Shown: positions 1-5,087 of the stretch, piece by piece | How the letters are laid out: each line of letters begins with the position of its first letter | How positions within the stretch are numbered: position 1 is the first letter of the stretch | Source: JBAZWE01 sp041660545 | Lineage (GTDB): Bacteria; Actinomycetota; Thermoleophilia; BMS3ABIN01 | DNA length: 6,074 nucleotides | Direction: 5' to 3' | Assembly (NCBI GenBank): GCA_041660545.1 | Contig: JBAZWE010000097.1 | Location: 1 to 6,074 of the forward strand | Translations under genes and position numbers: made by a program | The notes under the pieces: model-generated | The model's input: the letters and a program-made list of their open reading frames with translations, nothing else | What the model was told of the DNA's origin: nothing | Databases searched by the model: none

Positions 1-1051
1 TAAAGAGACCGGTGTCCGCGGCCGTGATGATCACCTGCCCGCTCGCGTTTTCGTGTGCCCCCCCCTTTGCGCCCAGCGCCCCCATAAGCCGGCGTCGCCT
101 TTCCGGGTCAAGCTCGCTCATGACGTCATCGAGCAGAAGCAGCGGCCGCCTGTCGCCTTCCCCCCAGGAGAGATTTCTTTCGGCCAGCAAGAGCGCGAGC
201 ACCGCGGCACGCTGCTCGCCCTGGGAGCCGAAGGGTTTGAGACTTCTGGCGCTCAAGATAAAGTCGACGTCGTCGCGATGAGTGCCGATCCCCGTGGAAA
301 GCCGCTCCAGATCATACGACCATCTTTCCCTGTACTTGTCAACAAGCGCCGCCTCGGGATCGGGGGCATCACATACTTCCTTAATCTGTGAAACCAGTTC
401 GATGTGCGCCCGTTCTTCTCTGCCTGATATTTCGTTGAGCGCGCACTCGAACTGGGGGGAAAGAGCCTGGCAATGAAGGCGGCGCGCTTCGTAGATCCTC
501 AGCGCCAGTGAGGCCAGCAGGCGGTCCCAGGAAGTTATGTCCGCCAACCGAACAAGCCCCGCCCTGGCGCGCTGTAAAAAGCTGTTACGCTGGCTGAGGG
601 TCTTTTGATAATCTTTGACCTGCCTGCGATAGGATGGGTTCCGTTTGGATATGGCATCATCAAGAAAACGTCGCCTGTCGGAAGGCGGACCCTTGATGAG
701 TTGCAGGTCGTCTGGCGAGAAGCAAAGAACGGCGCCTGAATCGATCCATTTCGGGCCTCCGCCTGAATCGATCCTCGCACCGCCGTCCCGCTCCAGGCTT
801 ACCGTGCGGACGAACACCGAACCGTTCTCAACCTCGGCCTCGGTACGGAAAAAACCGGACTCTGCCGCAACCATGTCGAGATCGCGGCTTGTCCTGAACG
901 ATGCGCCGCAGAGAGTGTACTGGGCAGCCTCGAGAAGGTTGGACTTCCCGGCGCCATTATTGCCCACGATAATCGTGATCCCCGGCGGAAAGTCAACAAA
1001 CCCTTCCCGGTAGTTCCTGAAGCTGGATACCTTTAAGCTTTTAAGATACAA
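1..1051 (-). CDS. recF: RecF, recombination/replication-repair ATPase (C-terminus cut by window edge)
   Basis: RecF is an SMC/ABC-like ATPase that binds single/double-strand DNA junctions and, with RecO and RecR, helps load RecA at gaps and stalled forks. The frame is open for 350 codons to the left edge, with no stop or frameshift. Visible motifs are Walker A GNNGAGKS (residues 30-37), the family motif GTHRDD (256-261), the ABC signature SQGEQR (276-281), Walker B LLLLDD (304-309) followed by the SELD D-loop (312-315), and QVIITAAD near the cut. RecF is usually about 360-380 aa, so only a short tail is missing. The start is TTG at 1051: no ATG or GTG exists in frame after the upstream stop at 1085-1087, GAAGG (1060-1064) sits 8 nt before it, and the product begins YLKSLKVSSFRNY, as RecF proteins do. 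It lies 37 bp after dnaN on the same strand and is probably co-transcribed with it. Confidence 0.97.
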   Translation of the reverse strand, partial: MYLKSLKVSSFRNYREGFVDFPPGITIIVGNNGAGKSNLLEAAQYTLCGASFRTSRDLDMVAAESGFFRTEAEVENGSVFVRTVSLERDGGARIDSGGGPKWIDSGAVLCFSPDDLQLIKGPPSDRRRFLDDAISKRNPSYRRQVKDYQKTLSQRNSFLQRARAGLVRLADITSWDRLLASLALRIYEARRLHCQALSPQFECALNEISGREERAHIELVSQIKEVCDAPDPEAALVDKYRERWSYDLERLSTGIGTHRDDVDFILSARSLKPFGSQGEQRAAVLALLLAERNLSWGEGDRRPLLLLDDVMSELDPERRRRLMGALGAKGGAHENASGQVIITAADTGLF

Positions 1052-1088
1052 AACATAAGCCTTCGGCCCGGTTGTTGGTGCCGGTCAC

Positions 1089-2198
1089 CTAACCCGTCAG
1101 ACGCACTGGCATGATCAGGTAAAGGAAGTCGTCACCCGCGCCCTTTAAAAGGCCGGGTCTTAAGGGGCTGATAATCCTTAAGGCAACGTTCTGCTCACCA
1201 ACGCTCTCGATGCCGTCCTTAAGAAACTCGGGGTTGAATCCTATCTCGAGTTCTTCGCCCTGGAAGGCTACCGCCAGGCTCTCACTCGCTTCGCCCACCT
1301 GGGGTGTCTGGGCGGATACCGTGAGCTGGCCGGCATCGAATTTCATCTTGATGGGAGCATTCTTCTGGGCCATGAGGCCGATTCGGGCAACAACTTCGAG
1401 TAACTCCTCTTTGTCGACCTGAATCTCGTGCTTGAATTCCTCTGGTAAAAGCTGTTGATAGTTTGGAAACTGACCCTCGATCAGACGAGAGGTAAGGAAG
1501 ATGTTGCCGGCGCTGAATATCACCTGTCCGTCAATCAGCCCAACGTTTACGCGCTCCGGCTTGACCTGGCCGCATATTCTGGCGAGCTCCTCCATTGACG
1601 TCCGGGGCACGATAACTTCCTTCTTGTCCGTCAGGGTCGTGTCCGCCTTCGTCTCACAAACACTGAGACGATAACTGTCGGTCGCTACCATCTTCACTTT
1701 TTCTTTGGAAAACTTGATGAGTATCCCTGTGAGCACCGGACGGGTTTCGTCGCGAGACGCCGCTCTTGCAACAGTGTTGATCGTATCCATCAAGGGCTTG
1801 CAGTCGATCTCGAAAGCTCCACCTTCGGGCATTTCCACAAGCCTGGGAAAATCTGCGGACGGCAGGCAGTTCAGACGGAAGCTCGCCGAGCCCGAGGTAA
1901 CATCCATCAGTTGTTCTTTTTCATCGAAGTCGAGCGATACCTCGCCGGATGGAAGGCTTTTTATTACGTCCGTCAATAACCTGCCGGGAGCGACGGCCGC
2001 TCCCTCCCTCTCGATTTTTACTTCCAGGGTGAGCCTTAACGAGAGCTCCATGTCGGTGCTGGCCATCTCGACCCTGCCGTCATCTTTTGTCTCGATTCTT
2101 ATTCCAGATAAAACCGGCATCGTGCTTTTTGTCGCAACTGTTTTTAAAACCGTCTGCAGGTTCTCCAGCAAGAGATCTTTGGCACAAGTTATCCGCAT
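1089..2198 (-). CDS. dnaN: DNA polymerase III sliding clamp (beta subunit)
   Basis: The beta clamp is a ring-shaped dimer that encircles DNA and tethers the replicative polymerase, and it is also the docking site for mismatch-repair and translesion proteins. The 369-residue product has the usual length for the three repeated clamp domains. It starts MRITCAKDLLLENLQTV, contains TMPVLSGIRIE near residue 30 and the second-domain stretch TRPVLTGILIKF, and ends YLIMPVRLTG, matching the conserved C-terminal 'YLIMPMR' strand that helps form the peptide-binding pocket. The ATG start is preceded by a strong GGAGG (2206-2210) at 7-nt spacing. The gene follows dnaA after a 253-bp gap that holds origin elements, so it may have its own promoter there. 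recF follows 37 bp downstream. Nothing in the gene is unusual. Confidence 0.98.
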   Translation of the reverse strand: MRITCAKDLLLENLQTVLKTVATKSTMPVLSGIRIETKDDGRVEMASTDMELSLRLTLEVKIEREGAAVAPGRLLTDVIKSLPSGEVSLDFDEKEQLMDVTSGSASFRLNCLPSADFPRLVEMPEGGAFEIDCKPLMDTINTVARAASRDETRPVLTGILIKFSKEKVKMVATDSYRLSVCETKADTTLTDKKEVIVPRTSMEELARICGQVKPERVNVGLIDGQVIFSAGNIFLTSRLIEGQFPNYQQLLPEEFKHEIQVDKEELLEVVARIGLMAQKNAPIKMKFDAGQLTVSAQTPQVGEASESLAVAFQGEELEIGFNPEFLKDGIESVGEQNVALRIISPLRPGLLKGAGDDFLYLIMPVRLTG

Positions 2199-2219
2199 AA
2201 ACTGACCTCCGACTTTATC

Positions 2220-2250
2220 TTTTTTAATTTATAAATAAAAAACATTTTAT
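2220..2250. other. AT-rich DNA unwinding element candidate
   Basis: Thirty of these 31 bases are A or T, in sharp contrast to the surrounding coding DNA. The block lies just beyond the DnaA boxes and the CTACTA track, and immediately before the dnaN ribosome-binding site. In known origins this is where the duplex first melts under DnaA. The role is inferred from composition and position. Confidence 0.65.
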
Positions 2251-2260
2251 GTAGTAGGTC
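2249..2260 (-). promoter_or_regulatory. DnaA-trio-like element (GGAC then CTA CTA CAT)
   Basis: On the minus strand the bases after the last DnaA box read GACCTACTACAT, giving two clean CTA triplets (2257-2252) and one degenerate triplet (2251-2249). On the opposite strand these are 3'-GAT-5' repeats, the published DnaA-trio pattern on which DnaA assembles to open the origin. The order box, GC-containing bridge, trio, A/T block is as expected. Only two perfect repeats are present, so chance cannot be excluded from one sequence. Confidence 0.5.
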
Positions 2261-2278
2261 CTTGTATAAAGTGGATAA
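2261..2278 (-). promoter_or_regulatory. Tandem DnaA boxes next to the unwinding element
   Basis: Two nine-base sites abut on the minus strand: TTATCCACT (2278-2270, one mismatch to TTATCCACA) and TTATACAAG (2269-2261, two mismatches). They are the boxes closest to the CTACTA track, as are the trio-proximal pair in Bacillus-type origins. They would be expected to anchor the DnaA filament. The second site is weak when judged alone. Confidence 0.6.
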
Positions 2279-2291
2279 AAGGAAAAACACC

Positions 2292-2311
2292 TACAAAACA
2301 GGCTGTTTGTA
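2292..2311. repeat. Inverted repeat within the origin gap
   Basis: TACAAAACAG (2292-2301) pairs with CTGTTTGTA (2303-2311) around a single G, giving nine base pairs per arm with one bulged A. It lies between two groups of DnaA boxes. On the minus strand it is followed after four bases by TTTTT, so a weak terminator after dnaA is conceivable, but the stem is A/T-rich and the run short. A protein-binding site is equally possible. Confidence 0.35.
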
Positions 2312-2324
2312 CCCAGGATAGATT

Positions 2325-2345
2325 TGTGAATATCTCTGAGGATAA
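2325..2345 (-). promoter_or_regulatory. Pair of DnaA boxes in the middle of the origin
   Basis: On the minus strand these are TTATCCTCA (2345-2337) and ATATTCACA (2333-2325), each with one mismatch to TTATNCACA, in the same direction and 12 bp apart centre to centre. The left arm of a short inverted repeat, CTCTG (2334-2338) with CAGAG (2346-2350), overlaps the pair. Confidence 0.55.
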
Positions 2346-2348
2346 CAG

Positions 2349-2376
2349 AGTATACGGATGGTAAAACCATGTCCAA
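2349..2376 (-). promoter_or_regulatory. Candidate dnaN promoter
   Basis: The minus strand has TTGGAC (2376-2371), a 16-bp spacer and TATACT (2354-2349), a reasonable sigma-70-type pair. The spacer holds a short palindrome ATGGT-AAA-ACCAT (2358-2370). A second possibility is the perfect TATAAT at 2393-2388, but no good -35 lies at the right distance from it. Both sit among DnaA boxes, so DnaA could influence dnaN transcription. dnaN may equally be read through from dnaA. Confidence 0.4.
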
Positions 2377-2397
2377 CCGAAGCACTAATTATAAAGT

Positions 2398-2406
2398 GGT
2401 GGATAA
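2398..2406 (-). promoter_or_regulatory. DnaA box, dnaA-proximal
   Basis: The minus strand reads TTATCCACC, one mismatch at the last base. It is the box nearest the dnaA stop codon and faces the same way as the other boxes in this gap. A perfect TATAAT on the minus strand (2388-2393) lies just beside it. Confidence 0.6.
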
Positions 2407-2451
2407 AGGTAAGTTGTCCCCAAAAACACCCACCGCTTCTTAACAACGTAT

Positions 2452-3822
2452 TCACTGGCGATACGAGCTCTTGAGCTTGCCGGTAATCTGCTGGACCATC
2501 GTGAAAACCTCGCGTTCTTCCTTGATGAGGTTGGAAATCTTGTTAATGGAGTGAATGACCGTTGTGTGATCTCTCCCCCCGAACTTCTGACCGATACGCG
2601 GCTGTGAAGAATCAGTAAGCTCACGACAGAGATACATGGCGACCTGCCTGGGAAAAACGATATTCTGGCTGCGCTTACTGCCACGAAGGTCGCTCATGGA
2701 AATACTGAAAGTGCGGCAGACCTCACCCTGGATCATGTCGATGGAGATGCGAGTATCAAGGCTGGTCGGGAGGATGTCCTTAAGGGCCGCCTTGGCAAGC
2801 TCCAGTGTTATTTCGGACCGGGTGTGGATAGCGTACGCTGAAAGCCGGTTAAGGGCGCCCTCCAGCTCTCTGATGTTGGTTGGAATGCCGGCGGCAATAT
2901 AGCCGAGGACATCATCGATGGATCCGGGAGAGATGACGATGCCGGCGACGTTTACTTTTTTACGGAGGATTGCAATCCGGGTTTCAACGTCCGGAGGATG
3001 TATGTCCGTTATCAGCCCCGATCCGAAGCGGCTGCTTAAACGCTCTTCCAGCGTTGCGATCTCCTGTGGGGGCCGGTCGCTCGAGATGGCTATCTGCTTG
3101 CCGGCCTCATAAAGGGTATTGAACGTGTGGAAGAACTCCTCCTGCGTGCGCTCCTTGTTTTCCAGAAACTGAATGTCGTCGATGAGCAGCACGTCGTTAT
3201 TGCGGTAATTACGCTTAAATTCATCCATCTTCCCGTCTTTGACCAGGTTGATAAAATCATTCGTGAAGGATTCAACGGTCACATATTTGACTGACATCTC
3301 GGGATTGTTGGTCGCAACATAGTGTCCGATGGCCTGGAGCAGGTGGGTCTTGCCCAGACCGACGCCGCCATAGATGAAAAACGGGTTGTATGCTCTGGCG
3401 GGGGCCTCGGCGACCGCCAGAGCGGCGGCATGCGCAAAGCGGTTGCTGGAGCCGATGACGAAGCTGTCAAAGGTATATTTTGGATTCAGGCTCTTTAATA
3501 CGGGCGGCTCGGAGACACTGATCAAAGATGGCGGCAAGGGTGCCTGATGATCTGTGGCGTTCGTCTCTTCTTTCGGCGAGACCACCAGACGCACCGGCAC
3601 TTCCTCTCCCACGACCTCCTGCAGCGAGTCCTCAATTAAAGGCATAAAGCGGTTCTCGATGCGCTTTTTTGTAAAATCATTAGGGACCGAAAGCAGAAAC
3701 TCGGTTCCCTCCATGCCGGCCGCGCCGGTATTTTCAAACCAGATCTCGTAAGCGGAAGTGCTCAGCGTCTCGCGAATAGTCTCTTTCGCGCGCTGCCAGA
3801 TCGTTTCTACCTGCTCCTCCAT
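2452..3822 (-). CDS. dnaA: Chromosomal replication initiator protein DnaA
   Basis: DnaA is the AAA+ ATPase that binds DnaA boxes at oriC, melts the origin and recruits the helicase; it also acts as a transcription factor. From the ATG at 3822 it has 456 residues: domain I about 1-82 (W and Y/W-rich oligomerisation region), a short linker to about 112, the AAA+ domain from FDSFVIGSSNRFAHAA onward with Walker A GGVGLGKT (152-159), Walker B LLIDD (212-216), sensor I ISSDRPP (246-252), Arg-finger region SSRF (263-266) and sensor II NIRELEG (316-322). The C-terminal helix-turn-helix domain carries the signature GGRDHTTV (415-422). The frame extends upstream to a GTG at 3858, but ATG 3822 has AGGAG (3829-3833) at 6-nt spacing, whereas the GTG has no ribosome-binding site. 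It is followed by the origin gap and dnaN, and diverges from parA. Confidence 0.98.
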   Translation of the reverse strand: MEEQVETIWQRAKETIRETLSTSAYEIWFENTGAAGMEGTEFLLSVPNDFTKKRIENRFMPLIEDSLQEVVGEEVPVRLVVSPKEETNATDHQAPLPPSLISVSEPPVLKSLNPKYTFDSFVIGSSNRFAHAAALAVAEAPARAYNPFFIYGGVGLGKTHLLQAIGHYVATNNPEMSVKYVTVESFTNDFINLVKDGKMDEFKRNYRNNDVLLIDDIQFLENKERTQEEFFHTFNTLYEAGKQIAISSDRPPQEIATLEERLSSRFGSGLITDIHPPDVETRIAILRKKVNVAGIVISPGSIDDVLGYIAAGIPTNIRELEGALNRLSAYAIHTRSEITLELAKAALKDILPTSLDTRISIDMIQGEVCRTFSISMSDLRGSKRSQNIVFPRQVAMYLCRELTDSSQPRIGQKFGGRDHTTVIHSINKISNLIKEEREVFTMVQQITGKLKSSYRQ

Positions 3823-3828
3823 GAAAGG

Positions 3829-3833
3829 CTCCT
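3829..3833 (-). promoter_or_regulatory. Ribosome-binding site that fixes the dnaA start
   Basis: AGGAG on the minus strand lies 6 nt before ATG 3822. The longer option, GTG 3858, is preceded only by GGGCCGT with no purine-rich match, and would add 12 residues (MIRKQESRQEPF) not expected before domain I. Confidence 0.75.
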
Positions 3834-3949
3834 GTCGGCTTTCTTGTTTACGAATCACACGGCCCGGGAGAGGCGTTGAACGCGGCCAAGATGAGGAAAA
3901 CTACGGCCTGCCGCTGATTTCTGGGGTTTCCCGGGTGCTTCGTGGCGAA

Positions 3950-3978
3950 ATTTTATAGCCGTATCCGCGAGAAAACAA
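3950..3978 (-). promoter_or_regulatory. Candidate dnaA promoter
   Basis: The minus strand reads TTGTTT (3978-3973), a 17-bp spacer and TAAAAT (3955-3950). The -10 matches five of six consensus bases and the spacing is ideal, while the -35 is weak. Transcription would start near 3943, giving a leader of about 120 nt. A perfect DnaA box lies 20 bp upstream of the -35, the typical position for feedback control of dnaA by its own product; that control is inferred. Confidence 0.5.
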
Positions 3979-3997
3979 GACGCCCAGGCCACACAAG

Positions 3998-4020
3998 TTA
4001 TCCACAGTCCCTGTGGAAAG
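3998..4020. promoter_or_regulatory. Perfect DnaA box with an inverted partner
   Basis: TTATCCACA at 3998-4006 (plus) is an exact consensus DnaA box. Five bases on, TGTGGAAAG (4012-4020) is a degenerate box in the opposite orientation (CTTTCCACA, two mismatches). Together they form a perfect 7-bp inverted repeat TCCACAG-TCC-CTGTGGA (4001-4017). The pair lies just upstream of the dnaA promoter candidate. Confidence 0.8.
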
Positions 4021-4110
4021 TTTGGGGAAAACAGCGCCCCATATAGCGTTATTTGCGCATGCCGGCACGTGGGCCGCCGCTACCGCAAAATACCCCGCAA
4101 AGACAGCAAG

Positions 4111-4138
4111 TTTACAGGATATCCACACATGTTAAAAG
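4111..4138 (+). promoter_or_regulatory. Candidate promoter for parA-ftsZ
   Basis: TTTACA (4111-4116, five of six matches) is followed after 16 bp by TAAAAG (4133-4138), with an extended -10 TG at 4130-4131. Transcription would begin around 4145 and leave a leader of about 130 nt before the GTG start. A DnaA box lies in the spacer and another at the expected start point. No better pair was found nearer to parA, though the prediction is by eye. Confidence 0.35.
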
Positions 4139-4149
4139 GCTGTGGAAAA
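4119..4149. promoter_or_regulatory. Second inverted pair of DnaA boxes
   Basis: ATATCCACA (4119-4127, plus) and TGTGGAAAA (4141-4149, i.e. TTTTCCACA on the minus strand) each differ by one base from TTATCCACA. They face each other across 13 bp and overlap the candidate parA promoter. The arrangement repeats that of the pair at 3998-4020, about 120 bp away. Confidence 0.6.
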
Positions 4150-4269
4150 CTTTTTTGGCCGAGAGGCGCCCGGTAGTCAAAATTGGCGACGGTTTTATGC
4201 GTGTTAAAGGAATTGTGGACCCGGGAGAGAACAAAAGACAATATTAATGCCGAATACGGCGGGAGATAC

Positions 4270-4279
4270 GTCACGTGAC
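4270..4279. promoter_or_regulatory. Perfect palindrome over the parA start codon, with a parS-like core
   Basis: GTCACGTGAC is a perfect 10-bp palindrome whose right half contains the GTG start codon of parA. Its central TCACGTGA equals the core of the ParB site parS (TGTTTCACGTGAAACA), but over the full 16 bases only 10 match. It may be a degenerate parS, an operator, or chance. Confidence 0.35.
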
Positions 4280-5087
4280 AACAGTACTGGCTTTTGCCAA
4301 CCAAAAAGGTGGGGTCGCTAAAACGACCTCTACACTTAATACAGGTGTAGCTCTGCGCGAGATGCATTACCGCGTTCTCCTGATAGACATGGATCCCCAG
4401 GGCAACCTGTCGATGAGCCAGGGAATCAACCCCGACTTTCTCACCAAGAGCATCTACAACGTCCTTGTTCAAAGGCAACCGCTGGAAGAGGTTATCCAGC
4501 GCTGCGAGGTCGACATCGCCCCGGCAAGCATCGATCTGGCAGGGGCCGAGCTGGCGTTGTCCTCGGCCATCGGGCGCGAACGGTCCCTCGAGAAGGCGCT
4601 GATGACTGTCAAGCACCGTTACGATTACATTCTTATAGACACACCACCATCTCTGGGCCTGCTTACAATAAACGCCCTGACCGCGGCCGATGGCGTCATC
4701 GTGCCGGTCCAGTGCGAGTATCTTTCGCTGAGAGGGCTAGCCCAGCTGGAAAAGACGCTTGAGATGATACGGGAGAACCTCAACCCGCGCGTGCGCATCA
4801 GGGGCATACTGCCGACGATGTTCGACGCCCGGACGATCCATGGTCGCGAAGCAATAGAAATCCTGAAGGAGAGCTTCGGCGATCTCGTCTTCAGCACCGT
4901 GGCGAGGAAAACCATAAAGTTTGCGGAGGCCCCGGTTCAAGGCCGGTCCATTATGGCCTACGAGCCGGAAGGCGCGGCCGCGAACACCTATCGCAACCTG
5001 GCAAAGGAGTTGCTCAATGGGAATTCGAGCGAGCATGAAGGAAGGGGCCTTAGCAAACCTCTTCCAGCCTACGGAGCACATATCTGA
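4275..5087 (+). CDS. ParA/MinD-family ATPase with variant P-loop, coupled to ftsZ
   Basis: ParA-family ATPases dimerise on ATP, bind DNA non-specifically and position plasmids, chromosomes or cell-division proteins. The 270-residue product has the deviant Walker A KGGVAKTT (11-18; signature K11, P-loop K16), Walker A' LLIDMDPQG (35-43; D38, D40) and Walker B YILIDTPPS (118-126). Numbering matches Bacillus Soj, but Soj has G where A15 stands. The stretches EYLSLRGLAQL and KTIKFAEAP resemble, from memory, the actinobacterial ParA-like proteins found beside scpA (Rv1708 type) more than Soj. The start is GTG 4275, the only one after the in-frame stop at 4245-4247, with GGGAG (4261-4265) upstream. 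The conserved fold ends about residue 248; the last 22 residues are read from DNA that also encodes the FtsZ N-terminus. No ParB gene is visible. The family is sure; the role (segregation or FtsZ placement) is not. Confidence 0.93.
   Translation: MTTVLAFANQKGGVAKTTSTLNTGVALREMHYRVLLIDMDPQGNLSMSQGINPDFLTKSIYNVLVQRQPLEEVIQRCEVDIAPASIDLAGAELALSSAIGRERSLEKALMTVKHRYDYILIDTPPSLGLLTINALTAADGVIVPVQCEYLSLRGLAQLEKTLEMIRENLNPRVRIRGILPTMFDARTIHGREAIEILKESFGDLVFSTVARKTIKFAEAPVQGRSIMAYEPEGAAANTYRNLAKELLNGNSSEHEGRGLSKPLPAYGAHI
5003..5009 (+). promoter_or_regulatory. Ribosome-binding site of ftsZ inside parA
   Basis: AAAGGAG lies 7 nt before ATG 5017 and within the parA reading frame. It is the strongest Shine-Dalgarno match near any possible ftsZ start and is why ATG 5017 was preferred to ATG 5035 (only GAGCGAG upstream) or TTG 5134. 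Its location makes translational coupling of ftsZ to parA likely. Confidence 0.65.

Larger units (their letters stand above)
2199..2451. other. Replication origin region between dnaA and dnaN (oriC, unwinding side)
   Basis: This 253-bp gap has no gene. Read on the dnaN sense strand it contains, in order, DnaA-box-like sites TTATCCACC (2406-2398), TTATCCTCA (2345-2337), ATATTCACA (2333-2325), TTATCCACT (2278-2270) and TTATACAAG (2269-2261), then a GGAC bridge, a CTACTA track and an A/T block. The first four boxes each differ by one base from TTATNCACA, the last by two, and all point the same way. This matches the known Bacillus layout in which boxes lead into a DnaA-trio and an AT-rich unwinding element between dnaA and dnaN. 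That it is the active origin is inferred from this layout and from its position in a dnaA-dnaN-recF cluster. Confidence 0.8.
3823..4274. other. Divergent dnaA/parA intergenic region (second half of a bipartite origin)
   Basis: This 452-bp gap has no convincing gene on either strand. It contains a dnaA promoter candidate, two inverted pairs of DnaA boxes (3998-4020 and 4119-4149), a parA promoter candidate, and a palindrome abutting the parA start. Short open frames crossing it have no ribosome-binding sites and no recognisable product. In Bacillus the equivalent stretch upstream of dnaA carries DnaA-box clusters that cooperate with the dnaA-dnaN gap, and the same is inferred here. CCCGGG occurs three times (3863, 3930, 4220), with no assigned role. 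Confidence 0.7.

Noticed and set aside
1705..2205. 166-residue plus-strand open frame opposite dnaN
   Set aside because: Fully antisense to the conserved beta clamp, Ser-rich and without recognisable motifs.
2407..2451. Rho-independent terminator after dnaA
   Set aside because: A GGTGGGTGTTTTTGGGG stretch has a T run but no stable preceding stem was found.
3823..3858. Longer dnaA product starting at GTG 3858
   Set aside because: No ribosome-binding site precedes the GTG, while ATG 3822 has AGGAG at ideal spacing and gives a normal DnaA N-terminus.
4066..4071. Second CACGTG as a possible parS
   Set aside because: Its flanks are GG and GG, so it lacks even the TCACGTGA core and does not resemble parS.
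4150..4274. Promoter immediately before parA (TTGGCG or TTGTGG as -35)
   Set aside because: No -10-like hexamer lies at 16-18 bp from either; spacings of 15 and 23 bp with weak boxes were not convincing.
4080..4616. 178-residue minus-strand open frame opposite parA and its upstream region
   Set aside because: It spans the regulatory gap and the conserved ParA P-loop region in antisense, with no family resemblance.
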